From JBBRUG01 sp038247995 (GTDB taxonomy: Bacteria; Chloroflexota; Chloroflexia; Chloroflexales; Chloroflexaceae), in contig JBBRUG010000168.1 in NCBI GenBank assembly GCA_038247995.1, forward strand, positions 1-12,770: DNA of 12,770 nt, given 5' to 3'. The notes under the pieces were generated by a model. That model was not told the origin of the DNA, did no database searches, and saw only the letters and a list, made by a program, of their open reading frames with translations. A program made the position numbers and the translations under genes. Positions 1-5,932 of this stretch are shown one piece after another; the stretch's first letter is position 1, and every line of letters starts with the position of its first letter.

Positions 1-93
1 GAGCGTCCCCTTTTGCCCTATCTCATCGATGCCGTCACCGCGCATTGGGCGAATCAGCCCGCACCTAAACTGCTTCCTTCCGGGGGAGCCTGA
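1..93 (+). other. Short open stretch entering from the left edge, unrecognised
   Basis: Frame 1 is open from the window edge to a TGA at 91-93 and reads ...PYLIDAVTAHWANQP... before ending. It could be the C-terminal end of an upstream gene or a shifted piece of the damaged hsdS. The AVTAHW stretch resembles the AVPAHW found at about 369-386, at the start of the second recognition domain, but nothing else around it fits HsdS. I do not recognise a family, and chance openness over 30 codons cannot be excluded. Confidence 0.2.
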
Positions 94-512
94 ACGGATA
101 CGTTGTTGCTTACTCTGTAGGGGTAAGCTATCCGGCAGTTAACGCCTCTGAAGTCCTGACTATTAAGATTCCCCTCCCTTCCATCGCCGAACAACGCGCC
201 ATCACCGCCTTCCTCGACGCCGAGACGGCGCGGATCGACACGCTGGTGGCGAAGCAAGAGGCGCTGATCACCGCGCTCCAAGAGAAGCGCCGCGCCGTCA
301 TCAGCCACGCCGTGACGAAGGGCCTCGACCCCGCCGCGCCAATGAAGGACAGCGGCGTGCCGTGGCTCGGTGCGGTGCCGGCGCATTGGGAGGTGAAACC
401 CCTTCAGTTTCTCGTAGAGGAAAGACGACCTATTACCTACGGTATTGTGTTGCCTGGAGCTCATGTAGAAGGCGGCGTCCCAATTGTTATAAGGAGGAGA
501 TGTTGCGCCTGA
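69..512 (+). pseudogene. hsdS: HsdS fragment: end of TRD1, central conserved region, start of TRD2
   Basis: This is part of the specificity subunit of a type I R-M enzyme, which reads the DNA target for HsdM and HsdR. Frame 3 runs open from after a TAA at 66-68. It gives the tail of a first target-recognition domain (GYVVAYSVGVSYPAVNASEV), then the classic central region (PSIAEQRAITAFLDAETARI, then ID-LVAKQEALITALQEKRR). The linker DSGVPWLGAVPAHWEVKPL, which normally opens the second recognition domain, follows. The frame then fails at TGA 510-512, while the protein clearly continues in frame 1 from about 493 (next entry). No start codon or N-terminal TRD1 is present, so the gene is cut on its left side as well as frameshifted. 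Family assignment is secure. Whether the damage is biological or a sequencing error at the shift point is not decidable here. Confidence 0.88.
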
Positions 513-1014
513 GCGGTTACGCCTTAGCTTACTGAACCGCACAACTCACGAAATTGAAGCGTCTTATACTCGCTCTCGATTGAAGGGAGGCGACATAGTC
601 TATGCAATTCGTGGAAGTATTGGAATGGCTGAAATTGTTCCCGAGGAATTGGAAGGAGCCAATTTAACACAAGATACTGCTCGGATTGCCCCTTTACCGG
701 GAGTGGATACAGTCTGGCTTCTATATGCCCTTAAGTCTAATCCTGTCTTCCTACAACTCGATGCTAGAGCTACAGGGGCAACCATTCGGGGAATCAATCT
801 TCGTGATCTGCGACGAGCCTTACTGCCTGTTCCACCACCCACTGAACAAACTGCAATAGCGTTCAACCTAAACCAAGAAACCACCGCCATCGACACCCTG
901 ATCGCCAAAGCCCAGGTGTTCATCGCGCTGCTGCGCGAGCACCGCACGGCGCTGATTGCGGCGGCGGTAACGGGGCAGATCGATGTGCGGGGCGTGGGTG
1001 CGGTAAGGGCGTAA
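493..1014 (+). pseudogene. hsdS: HsdS fragment: TRD2 and C-terminal conserved region
   Basis: This is the continuation of the specificity subunit in frame 1. It starts GGDVAPERLRLSLLNRT directly where the frame-3 fragment reaches VPIV, so the two join if one base is removed (or two added) between 489 and 492. It contains the rest of the second target-recognition domain (LKGGDIVYAIRGSIGMAEIV, GANLTQDTARIAP, GATIRGINLRDLRRALLPVP). It ends with the second conserved region (PTEQTAIAFNLNQETTAIDT, then LIAKAQVFIALLREHRTALI), a repeat of the central region at about 178-300. That duplicated half structure is diagnostic of HsdS. Initiation inside the fragment, for example at TTG 580, would give a half-subunit without the first conserved region. 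TRD2 (about 400-860) is visibly richer in A+T than the conserved regions, as expected for exchanged recognition domains. Confidence 0.9.
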
Positions 1015-1194
1015 TCCATGCGGTCGGCCTGCTGAGCAGTGGAACTGTTGAAGCGCACTCCCAACCGTGTTATTGGGACGCTTCGCGAAGAGATGGGCAT
1101 TGACGTACAGCAGCTATACATTTTCTCATCCACATCGGGGGCATGAGCTGCTATACTAAGATTAACCTCTAGGGTTAATAGGGACAGCATACCT
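1015..1194. other. Intergenic region between hsdS and the toxin gene
   Basis: This is 180 bp without a convincing gene. It holds a 10-bp perfect palindrome CTTCGCGAAG (1081-1090) and a possible 35-codon reading frame (GTG 1039 to TGA 1144-1146) that I cannot support. The promoter and operator candidate at its right end is listed separately. No terminator with a T-run is seen after hsdS. Confidence 0.6.
1152..1179 (+). promoter_or_regulatory. Candidate -10 box and operator palindrome of the toxin-antitoxin operon
   Basis: TATACT (1152-1157) matches five of six positions of a sigma-70 -10 element. No good -35 box lies 17 bp upstream. Immediately downstream is an inverted repeat, ATTAACC (1161-1167) and GGTTAAT (1173-1179), with a 5-bp spacer. 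This is the size and position expected of an operator bound by a HigA-type repressor, placed over the likely transcription start and 16 bp before the toxin start. HigA-family antitoxins are known to bind such palindromes and repress their own operon. Its use here is inference. Confidence 0.5.
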
Positions 1195-1533
1195 GTGCAG
1201 ATTCTTTTTACGAGTAACCGGGAGGCCGACACATTCAATGATACGCGAACGCTGGTGCGTCGCTACGGGCCAGAGATGGCCCGACGCATTCGAAGGCGTC
1301 TCGATGATCTTGCGGCGGCAGCCAACCTTGCTGAGATGCATGAGGTGTTCGGCGGGCGATTACATCCCCTCGTCGGCGATTATGCCGGGCGTTTCGCGCT
1401 CGATCTCAAACACCCGCAACGTCTGATCCTTGAACCGGCCAATGACCCGTTGCCGTATGAAGCAAGTGGCCGACTGGATTGGTCACAGATTACGGTCGTC
1501 CGCATCTGCGGGGTGGAGGATTACCATGGATGA
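1195..1533 (+). CDS. higB: HigB/RelE-family toxin of a type II toxin-antitoxin pair
   Basis: This 112-residue protein has the size and pattern of HigB (plasmid-killer type, RelE fold). Members of this fold are ribosome-dependent mRNA endonucleases that slow translation when freed from the antitoxin. The signature is the helical first half (ARRIRRRLDDLAAAANLAEM), the basic strand GRFALDLKHPQRLILEP, and the C-terminal strand WSQITVVRICGVEDYHG, which is typical of HigB. It starts with GTG 1195, with a GGGA at 1181-1184 about 10 bp upstream. Its stop (1531-1533) overlaps the start of the downstream gene by 8 bp, which indicates translational coupling. Toxin-first order is characteristic of higBA. 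Function is inferred from family. No single catalytic residue can be named confidently from the sequence alone. Confidence 0.86.
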   Translation: MQILFTSNREADTFNDTRTLVRRYGPEMARRIRRRLDDLAAAANLAEMHEVFGGRLHPLVGDYAGRFALDLKHPQRLILEPANDPLPYEASGRLDWSQITVVRICGVEDYHG

Positions 1534-2785
1534 CACAACACCAACGATGTATCGCCCCGATACGATCTCGCCGCCCGGCGAAACCCTTGCCGACTTGCTT
1601 GATGACCGGGAACTCACTCAGGCGGAACTTGCCGAGCGCATGGGGCGGCCAAAGAAAACGATCAATGAGATTATTCGCGGCAAAGCGGCGATCACGGCGG
1701 AAACCGCGTTGCAACTGGAACGTGTGCTGGGGGTGCCTGCCGGATTCTGGCTCCGTCGTGAGCATCAGTATCGCGAGTTTCTGGCCCGCCAGAACGAAGC
1801 TGAAGCGCTCACGCACCACCTCGATTGGTTACAACAGCTTCCGATGCGAGACATGATCCAGCTTCAGTTTATTCAACACCAGGCAAATCCGCTCGATCAG
1901 TTGCGCGAAGTCTTAGCTTTCTTTGGCATTGCAACGCCGGCGCAGCGGTATTACATTACGGCGGCACTCCGCCGGTCAACAGCATTCACGAGTGATGAGG
2001 AAGCGCTGCGGGTCTGGTTGCGTCAGGGGGAGCGTTTCGCTGAAGAGCGTGCCTGTGCGCCGTTTAACGAGCGAGGTTTCCGCGACTTGCTCCAACATGC
2101 CCGCACCCTGACCCGCGAGCCGATTGTTGAGGCATGGACAACCATTACCCGTCAGTGCGCCGAAGTCGGCGTTGTGGCGGTGATTGTACCGGAGTTGCCG
2201 CGTACCCGCGTGTGTGGCGCCACACGGTGGCTGGCTCCCGATAAAGCATTGATCCAGCTCAGCCTTCGCTACAAAACGGATGACCAATTCTGGTTCTCGT
2301 TCTTTCACGAGGCAGCCCACCTGCTCTTGCACAGTAAGCGTGATGCCTTCCTGGATGAAGATGCCTATACATCCGATCCCCAGGAAGCCGAAGCTAATCA
2401 GTTTGCGCAGGAATTGCTCATCCCCGCAGCGGATTTTCAACGCCTACTGCGGCGTCGGGGCGCCGGCCACTTCAGTCGCGACCTGATTACGCGGTTTGCG
2501 GAAGAGATCGGCATCGCGCCAGGCATTGTGGTAGGGCGCTTACATCACGCACAAAAACTACCGAAGACTCATCTGCATGGGCTCAAACAGAAGCTTTCCC
2601 CTGATCTGATGCCGCTCGCTGAACAGACCCCGGCCCCCGATCCCTGGCGCAATTGGGCTGCGCTTCGTGAACAGATCCGTCAGGAGCATCCAGCGGCGCG
2701 GGTCGCGGATCGCCTGGACGCGGATCGACGTGAGCGCGATGCCGCCCTGCGCAGTACTGATGGGACGGATGATGTACACCCTTGA
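1526..2785 (+). CDS. higA: HigA-family antitoxin fused to an ImmA/IrrE-like metallopeptidase domain
   Basis: This 419-residue protein starts at ATG 1526, behind a strong GGAGGA (1515-1520) with 5-bp spacing. Residues about 17-75 are a HigA-type helix-turn-helix (LTQAELAERMGRPKKTINEI, then ALQLERVLGVPAGFWLRRE), which should bind the toxin and the operator upstream. After a helical middle region, residues 259-265 read FFHEAAH. This is the HExxH zinc motif, followed by LLLHSKR and an acidic DED, as in the ImmA/IrrE (COG2856) peptidase family. ImmA-type proteases cleave HTH repressors, so a self-acting or partner-acting antitoxin is plausible but unproven. Ordinary HigA antitoxins are near 100 residues; the long, peptidase-bearing form is a known variant. 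The gene overlaps its neighbours on both sides, which indicates one operon. The C-terminal 80 residues are not assigned. Confidence 0.9.
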   Translation: MDDTTPTMYRPDTISPPGETLADLLDDRELTQAELAERMGRPKKTINEIIRGKAAITAETALQLERVLGVPAGFWLRREHQYREFLARQNEAEALTHHLDWLQQLPMRDMIQLQFIQHQANPLDQLREVLAFFGIATPAQRYYITAALRRSTAFTSDEEALRVWLRQGERFAEERACAPFNERGFRDLLQHARTLTREPIVEAWTTITRQCAEVGVVAVIVPELPRTRVCGATRWLAPDKALIQLSLRYKTDDQFWFSFFHEAAHLLLHSKRDAFLDEDAYTSDPQEAEANQFAQELLIPAADFQRLLRRRGAGHFSRDLITRFAEEIGIAPGIVVGRLHHAQKLPKTHLHGLKQKLSPDLMPLAEQTPAPDPWRNWAALREQIRQEHPAARVADRLDADRRERDAALRSTDGTDDVHP

Positions 2786-3209
2786 TGCGAATGTGTTTGT
2801 TCGCGATCTCGACTCGCGTGATCCAAATCATCCCGTCTGCCGCGCCCTGCTCGAACAGTTGGCACAGGCCCGCATTCCCATCGTTGCGCCGGCATTGCTG
2901 CTCAGCGAAGTCGCCGGCGCACTCAGCCGCGAAACACGTAACCCGATGAGCGGGCGTACAGCGATTACGATCCTTCAGACCTTGCCCAACCTTACTCTCG
3001 TGGCGCTTGATGCTGCCTTAGCGCAGGCCGCAGCGGAGATCGCCGCTGATCGGTTGCTGCGGGGCGCTGATGCCGTGTATGTTGCGGTGGCGCGTCAGTA
3101 TGGCTGTACGCTCGTAACCCTCGACCAGGAACAGCGTGAGCGAGGTGCTGCTCTGGTACGCACACAGACGCCGGCAGAAGCGCTTGCGGCGGTCACCCAA
3201 CGTGCGTGA
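2772..3209 (+). CDS. PIN-domain nuclease (VapC-like)
   Basis: This 145-residue PIN-domain protein is of the kind found in VapC toxins, which are Mg-dependent ribonucleases. The four conserved acidic positions are visible: D5 in YTLDANVFV, E46 in LLLSEVAGAL, D100 in RGADAVYVAVA and D118 in LVTLDQE. The start is uncertain among ATG 2760, 2769 and 2772. The last two lie behind GGGACGG and place the conserved LDAN at the usual distance from the N-terminus. The gene overlaps the end of the HigA/ImmA gene by 14 bp, so it belongs to the same operon. There is no VapB-like small antitoxin beside it. Either it is controlled by the HigA/ImmA protein, or it is an orphan or a non-toxin PIN protein. The domain call is secure; the biological role is not. 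Confidence 0.87.
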   Translation: MYTLDANVFVRDLDSRDPNHPVCRALLEQLAQARIPIVAPALLLSEVAGALSRETRNPMSGRTAITILQTLPNLTLVALDAALAQAAAEIAADRLLRGADAVYVAVARQYGCTLVTLDQEQRERGAALVRTQTPAEALAAVTQRA

Positions 3210-3284
3210 TGACACACCGGATGGGTAGGCAAAGTTTGGGAGCGGCATATCTTCGGAGCATAGTCCGGCAGATGGGAGGGCGAT

Positions 3285-4847
3285 GTGCAGGAAGACTTTT
3301 ATCCCAACGGGATCAACGGCGTCACAGGCGAGCCACTGTTGCGGATCGACGCGGAAACGATCGCGAACTATCTCAAACGTGGACAGGGTGCAGTTTCGCC
3401 GCAGGAACAGGCGCTGCATCGCGAAAAACAGCGTGCCGCCGAAGGGTCGCTTGGCACCGTCTTCGATACTGCCCCCAACCAACTCGACGAGGCGCGCTGG
3501 TCGATTGTCGTCAATGCTGTCGATGATGCCCAGATCATCAAGGCGCTCTGGCCGCTGATCATTCATCGCTGCGACCAGATGGGCTTTACCGCGCCGAACG
3601 TCACATTCCAGGCAGGCGAAAATTGCGCAGCATGGTGGAGCCGGCATACTGATGGCGGCAACAAAAGCCTGGCAACGCACTGGGGGGAGATTCCGCCGGT
3701 GCTGATCTATCGCCCCGGTGAAGCGGTCAATACATGGCTGGCGCGGCATCAGGTTATGGCGGCGCCCGTCGATCCAGCGCGTGGCGTGCCCTACTACCTC
3801 GTCCTGGCCGGGCGGCCCGGTGCGCCCGATAACCCAGATGCTGTTATCCCCCTGACCTTCCAATACGAACTCGATGTGTTCTGGGCCGTCGGGCGGCTCT
3901 GTTTCACCGACCGCCACGGACAGCATCGCTTCGACGACTATGCGACCTATGCTGAACGCGTGGTGGAGTTTGAACAACGCGCTGATGCAGCCACGCGGTT
4001 GCGCAAGCAGATCACCTTCTTCGGCACCAGCCACGCGGGCGACATTTCCACGACACGGAGCGCTGACGAACTCGTCGCTCCGCTGGTGGAATGGGCAAAA
4101 ACCAGTAACCTGACCCGCAAGCGGCAGGTTGTGCCTGAGGTATACCTTGCAGAAGCAGCAACCCGCGTCAATCTGGAACAGGTGCTGCGCGCAGATCAGC
4201 CGCCCGCGATCTTCTTCGCCGCTGTTCACGGGGTGGGCCTCCCAGTCTCCGATCCCCGCCTCGTGTTGCAGCAGGGTGCGCTGCTCACGGCTGACTGCGG
4301 CGATTACTACAGCACCGGCGGTTTTCGCCACATCACGCGTGACCACTGGCTTGCGGCAGAGGACATCGACGCGCAGATGCATGTGGCGGGAATGATCGCA
4401 CTTTTCTTTGCCTGCTACGGCGCCGGTTGCCCGCAGTACGACGATTTTGTGTTCGACGAAAATCAGCAACGCCGGCCCATCGCGCCCTTCACCTTCATCG
4501 CCCAATTGCCCCAACGCCTGCTCACCAATGGCACCCTGGCCGTGTTGGGGCACGTTGATCGCGCCTGGACATATTCGTTCAGCGGCGTGGCAGGGGCAAA
4601 AGCACAAGTGCAGCCGTTTCAAGACATCCTTGGGCGCCTTGTCGCTGGCGAACGGATCGGCCACGCCCTTGATCCGTTCAATGCGATCCAGGGCGCTCGC
4701 TCGCTTACGCTGACCGAAGAGTTGGAGAACATCCGCTTTGGCAAGAACGTCCTGCCGACCGAACTTGCCCAGCTTTGGACGGTGCGCAACGATGCCCGCA
4801 ACTACATGCTGCTCGGCGATCCGGCGGTGAAGTCAGCCGTCGCCTGA
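3285..4847 (+). CDS. Caspase-fold cysteine protease, C25/gingipain-like
   Basis: This 520-residue protein begins at GTG 3285, behind GGGAGGG (3274-3280). The N-terminus carries DFYPNGINGVTGEPLL, a stretch I cannot assign to a named domain. The C-terminal half looks like a clan CD (caspase/gingipain) peptidase. A hydrophobic strand ends in H315 (IFFAAVHGVGLP), and a second strand ends in C377 (MIALFFACYGAG). Later come LPQRLLTNGTLAVLGHVDRA (409-428) and LLGDPAVK (509-516), both of which recur at the end of peptidase C25 domains. H315 and C377 are therefore the proposed catalytic dyad. No signal peptide is visible, so the protein should be cytoplasmic, unlike secreted gingipains. It lies 75 bp after the PIN gene and 51 bp before hsdR, on the same strand, suggesting co-expression with the R-M genes. 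An abortive-infection protease role is inference. Confidence 0.78.
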   Translation: MQEDFYPNGINGVTGEPLLRIDAETIANYLKRGQGAVSPQEQALHREKQRAAEGSLGTVFDTAPNQLDEARWSIVVNAVDDAQIIKALWPLIIHRCDQMGFTAPNVTFQAGENCAAWWSRHTDGGNKSLATHWGEIPPVLIYRPGEAVNTWLARHQVMAAPVDPARGVPYYLVLAGRPGAPDNPDAVIPLTFQYELDVFWAVGRLCFTDRHGQHRFDDYATYAERVVEFEQRADAATRLRKQITFFGTSHAGDISTTRSADELVAPLVEWAKTSNLTRKRQVVPEVYLAEAATRVNLEQVLRADQPPAIFFAAVHGVGLPVSDPRLVLQQGALLTADCGDYYSTGGFRHITRDHWLAAEDIDAQMHVAGMIALFFACYGAGCPQYDDFVFDENQQRRPIAPFTFIAQLPQRLLTNGTLAVLGHVDRAWTYSFSGVAGAKAQVQPFQDILGRLVAGERIGHALDPFNAIQGARSLTLTEELENIRFGKNVLPTELAQLWTVRNDARNYMLLGDPAVKSAVA

Positions 4848-4898
4848 TGCCGCAACCGCGTAGATGTGGTGCGGTACCTGCCAACATAAGGGAATGGG
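4848..4898. other. Short gap before hsdR with ribosome-binding site
   Basis: This 51-bp gap has no terminator. AAGGGA at 4888-4893 lies 5 bp before ATG 4899 and fixes that ATG as the hsdR start. The short gap supports readthrough from the protease gene into hsdR. Confidence 0.6.
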
Positions 4899-5792
4899 AT
4901 GTCGAAACACCGCGAACGCACCTTTGAGGATGAAGTGGTCGCCCACCTCACGGCCCACGGCTGGTTGGAGGGCCACAGCGCCGGCTACGATCGCGAACTG
5001 GCCCTCTACGCCGAGGATGTGCTGGGTTGGCTGGAGGAGACCCAGCCGACCGAACTGGCGAAGCTTGGCCGGTTGCACAACGGCGACACCGGCAAGGTGA
5101 TGCTCAAGCGATTGGCCGAGATGCTGGACAAAGAAGGCACGCTCGCCGTGCTGCGGCGCGGCTTTAAGCACGTCAGCGCTCGCTTCGACATGTGCCAGTT
5201 CAAGCCGGCCCAGGGCCTCAATCCAACCACCCTGGCCCGCTACGGTCAGGTGCGCTGTCGGGTGGTGCGCCAGTTGCGCTACAGCCGCAACGAGGCCAAC
5301 GATGCCCTTGACCTGGCCTTCTTCGTCAACGGTGTGCCCATCGCCACTGCTGAACTGAAGACCGACTTTACCCAGAGCGTTCGCGACGCCATCGCCCAGT
5401 ACCGCGCCGACCGCCCGCCGCGCGACTCGGCCACCAACCGCGACGAGCCGCTGCTCCAGTTTAAGCGCCGCGCCCTGGTGCATTTCGCCGTCAGCACCGA
5501 CGAGGTGTGGATGACGACCCGCCTGGAGGGGAAAGGAACCCGCTTCCTGCCCTTTAATCTCGGCAACGACGGCGGCGCCGGCAACCCGCCCAACCTCAAT
5601 GGCTACCGCACAACCTACCTCTGGGAGCAGGTGCTGGAACGCGAAAGCCTGCTCGACATCCTGGCGAACTTCGCCCACCTGGAGCAAAGCACTGTCGTGG
5701 CATCCCCCCTCTCCCGCGCGCGGGAGAGGGGGACAGCTTACTGGGGTATGTACGTTTGGCGCAGTTTGCCCCAAACTGGGGCGCACGCATAG
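4899..5792 (+). CDS. hsdR: HsdR N-terminal part: type I restriction endonuclease nuclease domain (split gene)
   Basis: This is the nuclease part of the type I restriction subunit, 297 residues to a stop at 5790-5792. The PD-(D/E)xK centre is visible: D138 in NDALDLAFFVNG, and E152 and K154 in PIATAELKTDF. The following QSVRDAIAQYR matches the conserved helix behind the active site. The native sequence runs to about LLDILANFAHLEQS (251-264). The next residues, SPLSRARERG, come from an embedded palindromic repeat, and residues from about 280 onward come from the inserted miniature element, which supplies the premature TAG. Removing the 196-bp element plus one 11-bp target copy (207 bp, 69 codons) rejoins this half in frame with the helicase half. 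The intact protein would be about 1032 residues, a normal HsdR length. Whether the halves work as separate chains is unknown. Confidence 0.93.
   Translation: MSKHRERTFEDEVVAHLTAHGWLEGHSAGYDRELALYAEDVLGWLEETQPTELAKLGRLHNGDTGKVMLKRLAEMLDKEGTLAVLRRGFKHVSARFDMCQFKPAQGLNPTTLARYGQVRCRVVRQLRYSRNEANDALDLAFFVNGVPIATAELKTDFTQSVRDAIAQYRADRPPRDSATNRDEPLLQFKRRALVHFAVSTDEVWMTTRLEGKGTRFLPFNLGNDGGAGNPPNLNGYRTTYLWEQVLERESLLDILANFAHLEQSTVVASPLSRARERGTAYWGMYVWRSLPQTGAHA
5705..5732. repeat. 28-bp perfect GC-rich palindrome embedded in hsdR
   Basis: Bases 5705-5718 (CCCCCTCTCCCGCG) are exactly reverse-complemented by 5719-5732, giving a 14-bp stem with no loop. Palindromes of this CCCTCTCCC/GGGAGAGGG type are common dispersed repeats in several GC-rich bacterial genomes. 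The repeat continues on the far side of the miniature element as GACAGGGGGTGAGGGCC (5939-5955). Before the second insertion it was therefore about 50 bp long, and it is read in frame as SPLSRARERGTGGEG within hsdR. Confidence 0.88.
5726..5736. repeat. Left 11-bp target-site duplication of the miniature element
   Basis: GAGGGGGACAG here is repeated exactly at 5933-5943, directly flanking the 196-bp element on both sides. This is the footprint of transposition. Confidence 0.75.
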
Positions 5793-5932
5793 ATTTTGGT
5801 GCGCAAACTGCCGCAAGACATCATGATCGAGCTGCGCTTCTTGGCTCAAGGGTCTCCAACGTGAGACCAGAACCGCAGCGTTTTCCAGCGCATTGGGATG
5901 CGCCAAAACTCGATCATACATACCCCTGTAAG
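5737..5932. mobile_element. 196-bp MITE-like element interrupting hsdR
   Basis: The segment starts CTTACTGGGGTATGTA and ends with the imperfect reverse complement TACATACCCCTGTAAG, 15 of 16 matched. The similarity continues inward as TTTGGCGCA (5755-5763) against TGCGCCAAAA (right side, 5899-5908) with a small gap. It is flanked by exact 11-bp direct repeats (5726-5736 and 5933-5943). It has no room for a transposase, so it is non-autonomous. Inside it are further short hairpins: CAGTTTG with CAAACTG near 5761-5778, and GGTCTC with GAGACC at 5851-5868. It brings two in-frame stops into hsdR (5790-5792 and 5862-5864) and the ATG at 5898 that opens the helicase half. A target duplication of about 11 bp would fit some IS4-type transposases acting in trans; that link is a guess. 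Confidence 0.75.

Noticed and set aside
31..50. Similarity of AVTAHW (31-48) to AVPAHW (369-386), considered as a duplicated HsdS domain start
   Set aside because: Only a few residues match, and the following frame ends at 91-93 without HsdS-like sequence, so chance cannot be excluded.
1039..1146. 35-codon plus-strand frame (VELLKRTPNRVIGTLREEMG...) before the toxin gene
   Set aside because: The codon pattern looks plausible, but it has no ribosome-binding site, no recognised family and too little length to support.
54..1238. Minus-strand open frames across hsdS
   Set aside because: Both overlap clear HsdS coding sequence on the plus strand and show no recognisable protein features.
3018..4664. 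Long minus-strand open frame (548 codons) opposite the protease gene
   Set aside because: The plus-strand gene has a ribosome-binding site, recognisable protease motifs and operon spacing. The minus frame is a GC-rich antisense shadow with scattered Cys/Arg/His and no family pattern.
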